64,000 bases of DNA from Paenibacillus sp. LHD-38 (GTDB taxonomy: Bacteria; Bacillota; Bacilli; Paenibacillales; Paenibacillaceae): contig NZ_JAVIFU010000032.1 of assembly GCF_031157315.1 (NCBI RefSeq), forward strand, positions 1-64,000. The letters are read 5' to 3'. The position numbers were made by a program, and so were the translations under genes. Below are positions 1 to 8,211 of this stretch, piece after piece. The first letter of the stretch is position 1, and the number at the start of each line of letters is the position of its first letter. Below the pieces are notes generated by a model. It was not told where the DNA came from. It did no database searches and saw only the letters and a program-made list of their open reading frames with translations.

Positions 1-144
1 ATATGAAATACCTTCCATCATAATAAGGAGGGTTATTTGGGATGCTCATTTTCCAGTATAACATCAATCAATCGTTCGTTAATTAGAAAAATCTTGACAA
101 GATATTAGCTGGTTTAGTTTAACGGATCCTCGGACCGATTAATG

Positions 145-190
145 AAAAACAGCCAACTTGAACGGTATAAAAGTTCTAGCAGGCTGTTTT
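145..190 (-). terminator. Rho-independent terminator after rarA
   Basis: On the minus strand the arms AAAACAGCC and GGCTGTTTT enclose a loop that holds a small inner GAAC/GTTC pair. The hairpin lies just downstream of the rarA stop codon and its 3' arm runs into a T-rich stretch. I see no gene in positions 1-204; a 14-codon plus-strand frame behind an AAGGAGG at about 27-33 is too short to call. Confidence 0.7.
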
Positions 191-204
191 ATTTGACACT
201 TCGA

Positions 205-1479
205 TTATTTGCCTTTTAATTCCTTTATCTTATTATACGAAGCTGCGTAAGCTTTTTCGGCGCCGCGTTCTTTTGGGACGTAATATTCCACGTCTTTCAA
301 CACATCAGGAAGGTATTGCTGATCCACCCAGCCGCCGAAATCATGCGGGTACTTATAACCAATGCCGCGGCCAAGCTGTGCGGCGCCGTTATAATGCGCA
401 TCTTTTAGCGAATCTGGAATGTCGCCGACTTTACCTTTGCGTATATCATCCCAAGCACGATCTAACGCGGTGTAGGCTGTGTTGGATTTCGGGGTAAGAC
501 AAATGACGGACGTGGCTACTGCAAGCGGAATGCGCGCCTCAGGCAGCCCCAAGCGCTCAGCAGAAAGCACTGCACTTAGCACGATGTTACCCACGTTTGG
601 ATCAGCTAGTCCAACATCTTCCCATGCGATGACAAGCATACGTCTGCAAATGGTCACGAGGTCGCCCGATTCGAGCATCCGCGCCAAGTAATGCATCGCA
701 GCATTAATATCTGATCCACGGCAGCTCTTCTGATAGGCGCTTTGTAAGTTATACAAAGTGTCTTCGCCGTTGTAGCCCATGCTCTTTTTATTGAGCGTTT
801 CTTCAACCATTTCAATCGTGATTACGGTTTCGACGTCCAAGCCGATTTGAATGTTTGAAATAACCAACGATTCAAGGGCATTTAGCGCAGTTCGCAAATC
901 GCCGCCGCTCACCGCAGCAATATGATCGAATGCTTCATCTTCAAAGCGGACGGAAAAAAAGCCTAGCCCTCGTTCGCGATCTTTGAGTGCGCGCCCTAAA
1001 CCGATTTTTATTTCCTCAGGAGTTAACGGCTTCAGTTCATAAATTGCGCAACGTGACAAAATTGCGGATGGCAGCGAATGCATAACCGACTCCGTTGTTG
1101 AGCCAATAAGGACAATTTCGCCCGATTCCAAATATGGAAGAAGATATTCAATTTGCGTTTTCGAAAAGCGGTGTATCTCATCTACATAGAGACAAATCGT
1201 ACATTCAAGGATTTTGCCTTGCTTGACAACATCCTCTAAATCCTTTTTGCCTGCCGCTACAGCGTTTAATTTCATAAACGGGAGAGAGATGCTGTTAGCA
1301 ATCGCGTTCGCAATGGAAGTTTTACCGATACCAGGCGGACCGAACAAAATCATGGACGAAATTTTTTTATTTTGCAACATGCGCCTGATCGGCTTTCCGT
1401 CGCCCAATAAGTGCCGCTGCCCAATCACTTCGTCGATCGTTGTTGGTCTCATTTTATGCGCTAACGGCTCTTGATACAT
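205..1479 (-). CDS. rarA: Replication-associated recombination protein RarA (MgsA family AAA+ ATPase)
   Basis: A 424-residue AAA+ ATPase of the RarA/MgsA/WRNIP1 family, which acts at stalled replication forks and interacts with SSB. Walker A GPPGIGKT is at residues 47-54, Walker B LYVDEIHR at 97-104, sensor 1 GSTTE at 126-130 and the Ser-Arg finger region near 142. The C-terminal half has the family oligomerisation region, with GRGIGYKYPHDFGGW-type residues close to the end. It closely resembles Bacillus YrvN as I remember it. The start ATG has an AAAGGGGGG ribosome binding site that lies inside the 3' end of the upstream truncated paralogue, with which it overlaps by 26 bp, so translation may be coupled. 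Full family length. Confidence 0.95.
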   Translation of the reverse strand: MYQEPLAHKMRPTTIDEVIGQRHLLGDGKPIRRMLQNKKISSMILFGPPGIGKTSIANAIANSISLPFMKLNAVAAGKKDLEDVVKQGKILECTICLYVDEIHRFSKTQIEYLLPYLESGEIVLIGSTTESVMHSLPSAILSRCAIYELKPLTPEEIKIGLGRALKDRERGLGFFSVRFEDEAFDHIAAVSGGDLRTALNALESLVISNIQIGLDVETVITIEMVEETLNKKSMGYNGEDTLYNLQSAYQKSCRGSDINAAMHYLARMLESGDLVTICRRMLVIAWEDVGLADPNVGNIVLSAVLSAERLGLPEARIPLAVATSVICLTPKSNTAYTALDRAWDDIRKGKVGDIPDSLKDAHYNGAAQLGRGIGYKYPHDFGGWVDQQYLPDVLKDVEYYVPKERGAEKAYAASYNKIKELKGK

Positions 1480-2035
1480 TGCTCCACCCCCCTTTCACCT
1501 GATAATTTTTCTCCAAATTGATTTTCACTTTGGCGAATAATTCGTATAACCGCGTCTCCACAAGTGATTTTAATTTTTCACTCTGATTTTTGTATATATA
1601 ATCGGGCGTTGCCCCGATAAAAATAATGATGCCCTGCTCAACAGCGGGAAGCAGCGCATCCTGCCTTGCCGTATTAAAGCGATGTACCTCATCTAAGAAT
1701 AGAATCGTCTTCTTACCATACATCCCTTTATTCGTGCGAGCCTGATCAATAACTTCCCGCACATCCTTAACCGAAGCATCCACCGCATTAAGCTTCACGA
1801 AATTGCCTGCCGTCCGCAAAGAAATGATATGGGCCAGCGTCGTTTTACCGCAGCCTGGCGGACCATATAACAAAATAGAAGACACCTGATCGCCTTCAAT
1901 GGCTCTACGCAGCAGCTTGCCTGCACCTACTATATGTTCTTGCCCAATATATTCGTCTAATGTCTGCGGCCGCATACGATCTGCAAGCAGCCTGGCACGC
2001 GGCAATTCTTCATCTTGATAAGAAAATAAGTCCAT
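1454..2035 (-). pseudogene. C-terminally truncated RarA paralogue
   Basis: A 193-residue frame starting at MDLFS, with a GGGGAG ribosome binding site just upstream, matches only the N-terminal ATPase half of RarA. Walker A GPPGCGKT is at residues 58-65 and Walker B LFLDEVHR at 111-118. Sensor 1 is altered to GATPD, where GATTEN is usual. Resemblance fades after residue ~165 (TRLYEL), and the last ~30 residues look unrelated. The arginine finger, sensor 2 and the oligomerisation half are missing. It differs from the intact downstream rarA and belongs to the RarA subtype beginning MDLF, so it is a second paralogue and not a simple duplicate. It may be a pseudogene remnant or a short ATPase still translated; the intact Walker motifs leave that open. 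Confidence 0.75.
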
Positions 2036-2134
2036 CCTGCTCCCCAACCTTCTGCCATCTGTTATACCGATCATAGCATACAAGCACATTTGTTCGCCAG
2101 ATAAGCGGCTTAACGGCAGATGCCTGCCTATGAA

Positions 2135-2188
2135 AATAGCCGCTTCGCAGAAAAAAGCTTCATCAGCTTCAGTTGCGAAACGGCTATA
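2135..2188 (-). terminator. Terminator after the tcdA-ydeI pair
   Basis: The arms ATAGCCG..TTCGCA and TGCGAA..CGGCTAT form a long imperfect hairpin just after the stop codon of the YdeI-like gene; on the minus strand the outer arm is followed by TTTT. Confidence 0.6.
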
Positions 2189-2196
2189 CTTGATTG

Positions 2197-2874
2197 TTAT
2201 TTATCAAATGGAGATTTAAGGCCATTCTCCAGCTTTTCTATCGATGCTGTAACGCGATTCGCACGTGTTTCTGCACGTTTCGCATCGGTGATCCATTTTA
2301 CAAAATCTCGTCTTTTCGCTGCCGTTAGACTACCGCGAAAAATTTGCTCTGCTGCGTTTGAGGCCTGCAGGGCTGCTGCGAAGTCTTCCGGCAGCACCGC
2401 CTCCTCTGCCGATTGCGAAGACGTGGATACCCTGCCTATCGACAAGCTCTCCAATGCGGCGGAGGCTGTACGACGCTTTGTACCTTCATTGGCAGCGCCT
2501 GCCGGGCGGTAGCGCATGGAAGACCAGATATCGTCCATGGCAATCATGGCGACACCCTCCACGTGAAATGTAAGCATGAGTCTCCAGCCGGTGTCACGGT
2601 TAATATCCGTCTTTATCTTGGAGGTGCCCTTCGGATAAGAAATCCATAACAAACCATCCGGTTTAACCGCCTGAATGGCTGCCGGCGCATTCTCTTCCAG
2701 CTCGGCCAGATTCATAATGAACAAAAGCACAAAATCATAGTGTCCTTCTGCATCTGCGACGCTTGCGTCTGTGCTCAATCCAAGCTCTGTCAAATAATGC
2801 TCAGACGGCGGCTTAAGCACCAGTGCTTTCATCTCCGGCGTCAGCCTCAGCTTCTTGACAAGCGCTTCGTTCAT
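2197..2874 (-). CDS. YdeI/OmpD-associated family protein with extra N-terminal domain
   Basis: A 225-residue protein. The C-terminal ~65 residues (LPEDFAAAL... to the end, with a conserved Lys/Arg-rich helix AAKRRDFVKWI) fit the YdeI/OmpD-associated (OmdA) family, whose biochemical role is poorly defined. The N-terminal ~110 residues (MKALVLKPP, a hydrophobic strand DFVLLFI and a PDGLLWISYPKG turn) resemble DUF3052-type domains; this part is less certain. A low-complexity linker joins the two. The start ATG overlaps the TGA of tcdA by 4 bp, so the two genes are co-translated. No signal peptide or membrane segment is visible, so it should be cytoplasmic. Confidence 0.75.
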   Translation of the reverse strand: MNEALVKKLRLTPEMKALVLKPPSEHYLTELGLSTDASVADAEGHYDFVLLFIMNLAELEENAPAAIQAVKPDGLLWISYPKGTSKIKTDINRDTGWRLMLTFHVEGVAMIAMDDIWSSMRYRPAGAANEGTKRRTASAALESLSIGRVSTSSQSAEEAVLPEDFAAALQASNAAEQIFRGSLTAAKRRDFVKWITDAKRAETRANRVTASIEKLENGLKSPFDK

Positions 2875-3626
2875 AGCTCGATCCCGCCAGCTGCCAACAA
2901 GTCATTCACTACGACGCTGACCATAATGAGACCGGCAACCGGCGGAACAAAGGCATTGCTCGCCGGGGGCTGCTTGGCCTTACGAATCTCAGGCGCATTA
3001 TCCGGGACGATTTTCTTGGTAACATCCTCCCGCGGCTTCATTGGAAGCTCGGTCGAGAATACGACCTTCACGCCGCGTTTAATGCCTTCCTTGCGCAGTT
3101 TCGTGCGGATGACCCGCGCTAAAGGATCGGTATGTGTCTTTGAAATATCGACAACCTGAAACTTAGTCGGATCCATCTTATTTGCTGCACCCATACTCGA
3201 GATAATCGGTATTTTCCGCTCCAGGCACTGTTTAATAAGATGGATCTTATACGAAATCGTATCGGATGCATCCACAACGTAATCGAGCGGATACTCGAAA
3301 AACTGCTCATAGGTTTCTTCCGTATAAAACATCCGAAGCGCAACGACATCACACTCTGGATTAATAAGCTTAATCCGATCGCGCATAAGATCAGCCTTAG
3401 GCTGGCCGACCGTCGTTGTCAGCGCATGGATTTGTCGGTTCACGTTCGTTATATCCACGACATCCTTGTCAACAAGGATAATCCGTCCAACGCCTGTACG
3501 TGCAAGCGCCTCAGCGGCAATGCCGCCAACGCCTCCGATGCCGAGCACGGCAACCGTGCTCCCCTTCATTAGCTCAAGCCCTTCTGGACCAATCGCCAGC
3601 TCCGTACGTGAAAATTGGTGAAGCAT
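2871..3626 (-). CDS. tcdA: tRNA threonylcarbamoyladenosine dehydratase (TcdA/CsdL)
   Basis: A 251-residue E1-like (ThiF/MoeB fold) enzyme that converts t6A37 of ANN-decoding tRNAs to its cyclic form using ATP. The nucleotide-binding GIGGVGG loop is near residues 30-36, followed by a LVDKDVVDITNVNRQ motif typical of the family. DASD and a later MGAANKMDPT segment also match. An AAGGAGG ribosome binding site precedes the ATG. It lies downstream of aspS and hisS, as yrvM does in Bacillus, and overlaps the next gene by 4 bp. Length is normal. Confidence 0.93.
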   Translation of the reverse strand: MLHQFSRTELAIGPEGLELMKGSTVAVLGIGGVGGIAAEALARTGVGRIILVDKDVVDITNVNRQIHALTTTVGQPKADLMRDRIKLINPECDVVALRMFYTEETYEQFFEYPLDYVVDASDTISYKIHLIKQCLERKIPIISSMGAANKMDPTKFQVVDISKTHTDPLARVIRTKLRKEGIKRGVKVVFSTELPMKPREDVTKKIVPDNAPEIRKAKQPPASNAFVPPVAGLIMVSVVVNDLLAAGGIEL

Positions 3627-3655
3627 CAGGCTGCCGCCTCCTTCGCATTAATTGC

Positions 3656-5476
3656 TTATTTTTCGTTTGTTTCCGCAGCAGGTGCTGCAGCTGCTGCGGC
3701 TACTGGCTGCTTAGGCTTAATCACGGTACGGATATGCAATTGCTCAAGCTGCGATAGCTCGACCTCGGAAGGTGCGTCGCAAAGCAGATCCGTAGCGCTT
3801 GCCGTTTTCGGGAAGGCAATCGTTTCGCGCAGGTTAGTACGACCCGTTAGCAGCATGACTAGACGGTCGAAGCCGAAAGCAATACCGCCGTGTGGAGGCG
3901 TGCCATATTCGAATGCATCCAGCAGGAAGCCGAATTTTTCTTGTGCTTCTTCCATGCTGAAGCCCAGTGCTTTAAACATTTGCTCTTGAACTTCACGTTT
4001 ATAAATACGCATCGAACCGCCGCCGACTTCATAGCCGTTCAGAACAAGATCGTATGCTTGCGCACGGATTTGACCTGGATCAGTATCGAAGAAATGAAGG
4101 TCTTCTTCATTCGGACGCGTGAACGGATGATGCTCTGCTACATAACGCTTAGCATCCTCATCCCATCCAAGCAATGGGAAATCTACAACCCAAGCGAATT
4201 TGAATTTGGATTCGTCGATCAAGCCGAGGTCCTTGCCCAGTTTTGAACGGAGGTTGCCAAGGACATCAGAAACGACTTTTTTCTTATCTGCGGAGAAAGT
4301 GAGCAAATCGCCGTCTTCTACTTGCAGGCGCTCGGTTAGGGCAGCAATTTCTTCCGGCTTAAGGAATTTCACGATCGGACCGCGCCATTCGCCATCCTTT
4401 ACCGTAATCCAAGCAAGACCTTTACCGCCGTAACGCGCAGCGAACGGCTGCAGGTCGTCTAGCTCCTTGCGGCTCCAGCTTGCACAGCCCTTGGCATTAA
4501 GCGCTTTGACAACACCGCCGCCTGCCGCTACGCTTGCGAATACTTTCACTTCGCTGCCGGATACGATATCCGTAATATCTTCAATTTCAAGTCCAAAACG
4601 AAGGTCTGGCTTATCAGAACCGTATTTGTTCATCGCATCCGCATACGTAATACGTTGGAATGGAAGCTCAAGCTCTACGCCGACTGTTTCTTTAAGAAGC
4701 TTAGCTGTCAGCTCTTCCATCATAGCGAGCAATTGATCCTGCGAAAGGAAGGATGTCTCGATGTCGACTTGCGTGAATTCCGGTTGACGGTCTGCACGAA
4801 GATCCTCATCGCGGAAACAGCGGGCAATTTGGTAATAGCGCTCAATTCCGCCTACCATGAGAAGCTGCTTGAAAATTTGCGGCGATTGCGGCAGGGCAAA
4901 AAATTCGCCTTCATGCACGCGGCTCGGCACCAAGTAATCGCGAGCGCCTTCTGGCGTGCTTTTCGTCAAAATTGGCGTTTCCACATCGATAAAGCCTTCT
5001 CCATCTAGGAAATCGCGGAATACCTTAGCTGCTTTGGAGCGCAGGAACAATGTTTTTTGCATTTCTGGGCGACGAAGGTCCAGGTAGCGATATTTCAAGC
5101 GAAGCGACTCATCCACTTCTACGCCGTCTTCAATTGGGAAAGGAGGCGTTTTTGCAGCATTCATGACTTCGATTTTCGTAACACGCACTTCAATTTCACC
5201 CGTAGCCAGGTTCGCGTTGTACGTTTCTGCATCACGCTCTACGACTGTCCCTTGAATTGCAAGTACGAACTCGTTACGAGCGCGGTCAGCAATCGCTAGC
5301 GCATCGCCGGAGAAATCCGGGTTAAATACCGTTTGTACAATGCCTGAACGGTCGCGCAAATCAATAAATAACACGCCGCCAAGATCGCGGCGACGCTGTA
5401 CCCAGCCGTTTAGAATTACCGTTTGACCAACGTCCGCTTTCGTTAAGCGTCCGCAATGATGTGTTTTCAACAACAT
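3656..5476 (-). CDS. aspS: Aspartyl-tRNA synthetase
   Basis: Class II synthetase charging tRNA-Asp. The N-terminal OB-fold anticodon domain starts [19 protein letters not shown]; the catalytic core has motif 2 ([18 protein letters not shown]) and motif 3 ([15 protein letters not shown]), with the bacterial GAD insertion between. I start at the ATG at 5476 (606 residues) because the AGGAG site is 10 nt away from it, whereas the in-frame ATG at 5485 sits only 1 nt from the same site. The C-terminus ends in a short Ala-rich low-complexity tail not usual for the family core. It is transcribed with hisS under the T-box leader. Whether it charges only tRNA-Asp depends on the presence of gatCAB, which is not in view. 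Confidence 0.95.
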   Translation of the reverse strand: MLLKTHHCGRLTKADVGQTVILNGWVQRRRDLGGVLFIDLRDRSGIVQTVFNPDFSGDALAIADRARNEFVLAIQGTVVERDAETYNANLATGEIEVRVTKIEVMNAAKTPPFPIEDGVEVDESLRLKYRYLDLRRPEMQKTLFLRSKAAKVFRDFLDGEGFIDVETPILTKSTPEGARDYLVPSRVHEGEFFALPQSPQIFKQLLMVGGIERYYQIARCFRDEDLRADRQPEFTQVDIETSFLSQDQLLAMMEELTAKLLKETVGVELELPFQRITYADAMNKYGSDKPDLRFGLEIEDITDIVSGSEVKVFASVAAGGGVVKALNAKGCASWSRKELDDLQPFAARYGGKGLAWITVKDGEWRGPIVKFLKPEEIAALTERLQVEDGDLLTFSADKKKVVSDVLGNLRSKLGKDLGLIDESKFKFAWVVDFPLLGWDEDAKRYVAEHHPFTRPNEEDLHFFDTDPGQIRAQAYDLVLNGYEVGGGSMRIYKREVQEQMFKALGFSMEEAQEKFGFLLDAFEYGTPPHGGIAFGFDRLVMLLTGRTNLRETIAFPKTASATDLLCDAPSEVELSQLEQLHIRTVIKPKQPVAAAAAAPAAETNEK

Positions 5477-5521
5477 AGTTTTCATGCTCCTCGTTTAGTT
5501 AGATTATTTATGGGTAGATCA

Positions 5522-6769
5522 TTAACCAATGATTTCATCAGCGAGCTTATTAAGCGCTACAACGCGCTGCTCGCCTTTTGCCATATCCTTAAGTGAAATT
5601 TCGCCGCGCTCCAGCTCATCATCCCCTAGGATAGCGGTATAACGGGCTTGCAAACGGTCCGCAGACTTCATTTGAGCCTTCATCTTGCGTCCGAGATAAT
5701 CGCGCTCCGCTCGAATTCCCCGCTGCCTAAGCTGGTAGACAAGCTTCGTAACCTCGCGTTCTGCCGCGTCACCAAGAGCAACAACATAAACGTCCACCTG
5801 GTTAAACACAGGCAATTCCGTTTCTTGATGCTGCAGCAGCAAAATCGTTCTTTCAAGCCCAAGCCCAAGACCGACACCAGGCTGATCCGGCCCGCCGATT
5901 TCCGAAACCAGACCGTTATAGCGGCCTCCGCCTCCGACGGTATCTATCGTACCGATGCCTTCTGCCTTATATTCAAAGGCTGTATGGGTGTAATAGTCGA
6001 GCCCGCGTACGAGCCGGTGGTTGATTTCATAAGGAATGCCCATATCGGTCAAGTACATTTTCACTTTATCAAAATGGAGCTGGCATTCCTCGTCCAAGCT
6101 GTCCAAAATAGATGGCGCGTCCGTAAAATGTTCTTGGTCCACTTTGCAATCGAGAACGCGAAGCGGATTACGGTCCATCCTAGACTGACAATCCTTGCAA
6201 AGCAGCTCCCGCTTAGGCTCGAGAAAAGCAAGCAGACGCTCGCGGAAGACTAAGCGGACAGCCAGAGTCCCGACGGAATTGATCTCGACTCGAACACCCT
6301 TGAGGCCAACCTCAGTGTAGAAGGTATAACCAAGCGCGATAACCTCTGCGTCAATGGCAGGATCAACGGACCCCAAGGCCTCAACCCCAAATTGATGCAG
6401 CTGACGGTAGCGTCCAGCCTGCGGCCGTTCGTACCTGAACATCGGTCCGATATAGTACAGCTTAGACACATCCGGCTCTCCATACAGCTTGTTCTCCACA
6501 TAAGATCTCACCACGCCGGCGGTTCCTTCCGGACGCAGCGTCAGGCTGCGATTACCGCGGTCCGTGAAGGTGTACATTTCTTTCTCAACAATGTCAGTCG
6601 TTTCACCGACACCCCGCTGAAACAGCTCCGTGGATTCGAAGATCGGCGTGCGTATTTCACGGAAGTTGTAACGTTGGCAAATATCGCGCGCTTTTTGCTC
6701 CACATATTGCCATCTCTCTACCGCGCCAGGCAAAATATCCTGCGTGCCCGGCATTTTCTGAAATGCCAT
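5522..6769 (-). CDS. hisS: Histidyl-tRNA synthetase
   Basis: A 415-residue class II synthetase for tRNA-His. Family marks are the N-terminal MPGTQDILPG, motif 2 (MFRYERPQAGRYRQLHQFG), the histidine-binding HisA stretch RGLDYYTHTAFE and the following GGGGRYNGLV, then a C-terminal anticodon-binding domain. An AGGAGG ribosome binding site lies 9 nt before the ATG. aspS follows after 45 bp in the same direction, a pairing known from Bacillales. Expression is expected to be governed by the T-box leader directly upstream. Confidence 0.96.
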   Translation of the reverse strand: MAFQKMPGTQDILPGAVERWQYVEQKARDICQRYNFREIRTPIFESTELFQRGVGETTDIVEKEMYTFTDRGNRSLTLRPEGTAGVVRSYVENKLYGEPDVSKLYYIGPMFRYERPQAGRYRQLHQFGVEALGSVDPAIDAEVIALGYTFYTEVGLKGVRVEINSVGTLAVRLVFRERLLAFLEPKRELLCKDCQSRMDRNPLRVLDCKVDQEHFTDAPSILDSLDEECQLHFDKVKMYLTDMGIPYEINHRLVRGLDYYTHTAFEYKAEGIGTIDTVGGGGRYNGLVSEIGGPDQPGVGLGLGLERTILLLQHQETELPVFNQVDVYVVALGDAAEREVTKLVYQLRQRGIRAERDYLGRKMKAQMKSADRLQARYTAILGDDELERGEISLKDMAKGEQRVVALNKLADEIIG

Positions 6770-7131
6770 TGTAATTTCCCTCCTGGCCCCGTAATAAATG
6801 TTTTAAAGTTCGGAAAACGCAAAAAACTCCCGTTCCTAACAGCTTGCGCCATAAGGGACGAGAGTGAATCTCCCGTGGTACCACCCACATTTCGAGCCTG
6901 CATCCTATGCAACAGCTCGCTCAAAGACGGTTAACGCCCGTCATCCGCAGTCCAGCTAATTCGCGTAAGTTGCCAAGCCTATTGCTTGCTCCCTGCCGCT
7001 GTTCACCGTCTGTTCTCCGGGAAGTCTGTTCATTCTGCCGATATAAGGACGCTTGCAGCCTATTGGCGCCCCTCTCTGGATATAACGTGAAGAATTACTT
7101 TGTCCCATCAATGAATCCATATCTATACTGA
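6770..7131 (-). promoter_or_regulatory. T-box leader of the hisS-aspS operon, candidate Asp (GAC) specifier
   Basis: The antiterminator hallmark GGGTGGTACCACG reads on the minus strand at 6874-6886. Just after it a terminator hairpin with a T run lies at 6821-6866. Stem I has the distal AGAGAG and GGCTGCAAG elements. A lower stem GGGA/TCCC, an AGTA bulge on the 5' side and an upper stem ATTCT/AGAAT frame the specifier position. The 3' side then reads GAACA-GAC-T before TCCC. The valS T-box in this window has the same spacing and gives the expected GTC. By this geometry the specifier here is GAC (Asp) at 7024-7026, not a His codon. Uncharged tRNA binding would favour read-through into hisS and aspS. 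Confidence 0.9.
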
Positions 7132-7137
7132 GGATTA

Positions 7138-7166
7138 ATTTTACCTCTGACAATGATTAAAGTCAA
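7138..7166 (-). promoter_or_regulatory. Sigma-A promoter for the hisS-aspS T-box transcript
   Basis: Minus strand -35 TTGACT (7161-7166), a 17-nt spacer and -10 TAAAAT (7138-7143), which would start transcription about 7 nt before the T-box. Confidence 0.8.
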
Positions 7167-7210
7167 GATCGTTCTAGCCCTGCAGCAATCGGCCCCATTG
7201 AGATGGACAG

Positions 7211-7239
7211 AAAAAAACCTACAAAACGTGTTTGTAGGT
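7211..7239 (-). terminator. Terminator upstream of the hisS promoter
   Basis: Perfect 9-bp stem ACCTACAAA/TTTGTAGGT with a 5-nt loop followed on the minus strand by seven T. It would end transcripts coming from dtd and the small ORF before the hisS promoter. About 160 bp of AT-rich DNA between it and the 7410 hairpin holds no gene I can support. Confidence 0.85.
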
Positions 7240-7409
7240 CCAAAAGTAAAATATATTTTTAAAAAGGGGGTCGAGTTCTATTATAGGTTAATGATGTTAA
7301 AAGAAAGTTAGAGATTGATTACAGTAATATTACAATTTCGAAAGCGTTTTTACGGCGCTTGCCTGCTTTTTTAGGAAATGGAGCGGTATTCAGCCCTATT
7401 AACGTAACA

Positions 7410-7434
7410 CCGCCCGAGCTTTACACTCGGACGG
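7410..7434 (-). other. Hairpin after the 56-residue ORF
   Basis: Arms CCGTCCGAG and CTCGGGCGG (one mismatch) with a short loop follow the stop codon of the small ORF. The T run after it is poor, so it may be an RNA 3' stabiliser or a weak terminator. Confidence 0.45.
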
Positions 7435-7447
7435 CGCCCAGATCCAC

Positions 7448-7618
7448 CTATAAATGACTCGGATGATCGCGCCTGGGATGCTGCGGAAAGCCTGCCCATT
7501 CTTCAGCCGCTTCAATATCATCCTCAAGCTCAGCAAACACTTTGGCTTCTCTGCGATCGGGATGCAGCAATCTTCGAGATACCCGTTCAATGCCTTGCTC
7601 TTTGCGTGATTGATGCAT
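7448..7618 (-). CDS. Small hypothetical protein, 56 residues
   Basis: An ATG with a GGAGG ribosome binding site 10 nt upstream opens a 56-codon frame ending in TAG. The product begins MHQSRKEQGIERVS and is very polar: a basic N-terminal third with DRREAK, an acidic middle (ELEDDIEAAEEW) and a His/Pro/Arg-rich tail. No Cys, membrane segment or known domain is visible. It lies 94 bp downstream of dtd in the same direction, before a hairpin and a terminator. I do not recognise the family. The ribosome binding site, sensible amino-acid mix and operon position make it more likely real than chance. Confidence 0.6.
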   Translation of the reverse strand: MHQSRKEQGIERVSRRLLHPDRREAKVFAELEDDIEAAEEWAGFPQHPRRDHPSHL

Positions 7619-7712
7619 TCGCGAATTTCCTCCAATATCACATTAAGCTTGGGCAAAATTATTGATCTGCCTGCAAAGCTTATTGTCTATATTGTTTCCC
7701 GCGATCGCCGTC

Positions 7713-8156
7713 TTACATACTGCTTTCCAAAATTAACGTCACCGGTCCCGAGTTAACGAGCTCCACTTCCATCATCGCTCCAAAGCGCCCCGTTGCCACT
7801 TTTAAACCCATAGAACGAAGTGTGTCGTTAAAGCTGTCGTAAAGCTTCTCCGCCTGCTCCGGCCTTGCTGCCGCCATAAAATTCGGCCTTCTGCCCTTAC
7901 GGCAGTCGCCATAGAGCGTAAACTGCGAAACAGAAAGCAGCTGGCCGCCGATATCGGCGACGGAATGATTCATTTTTCCTGATTCGTCTTCGAAAATTCG
8001 CAGGTTAACCACTTTTTCCGCCATCCACTTCACGTCTGCTTCCGTATCCTCATGCGTGATCCCTACCAGCAGTACGAGGCCTGAATCTATGGAACCAACG
8101 ATTTCCCCGTCAATGACGACCTTAGCCTGTTTACTCCGTTGAACGACAACCTTCAC
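7713..8156 (-). CDS. dtd: D-aminoacyl-tRNA deacylase
   Basis: A 147-residue DTD-family enzyme that frees D-amino acids (and Gly from tRNA-Ala) from mis-charged tRNA. The chirality-proofreading motifs are visible: [10 protein letters not shown] (SQFTL) and [11 protein letters not shown] (a GP dipeptide near the C-terminus). The family normally starts at (M)KVVVQRS, so I chose the GTG at 8156. The frame stays open upstream to an ATG at 8207, which would add a 17-residue basic extension. It follows relA by 55 bp, as in Bacillales. Confidence 0.93.
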   Translation of the reverse strand: MKVVVQRSKQAKVVIDGEIVGSIDSGLVLLVGITHEDTEADVKWMAEKVVNLRIFEDESGKMNHSVADIGGQLLSVSQFTLYGDCRKGRRPNFMAAARPEQAEKLYDSFNDTLRSMGLKVATGRFGAMMEVELVNSGPVTLILESSM

Positions 8157-8211
8157 TGCCTTCAGAACCCCCGATTTGCGCTTCGCTTGCCTTATTCCCC
8201 ATGCCAATCGT

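Noticed and set aside
27-82. 14-codon plus-strand frame behind AAGGAGG at the left edge
   Set aside because: Too short, with no clear promoter or downstream partner; the edge of the window prevents judging the context.
2036-2196. Possible extra rarA fragments or mobile element around the truncated paralogue
   Set aside because: The interval contains only a hairpin terminator; no transposase, inverted repeat or target duplication is visible.
7336-7352. Possible CcpA (cre) site around GAAAGCGTTTTTAC
   Set aside because: It lacks the flanking TG and CA bases and is not near a fitting promoter.
7399-7656. 85-codon minus-strand frame before the hisS region
   Set aside because: It is the shadow of the 56-residue ORF in another frame, has no ribosome binding site and would read through the 7410-7434 hairpin.
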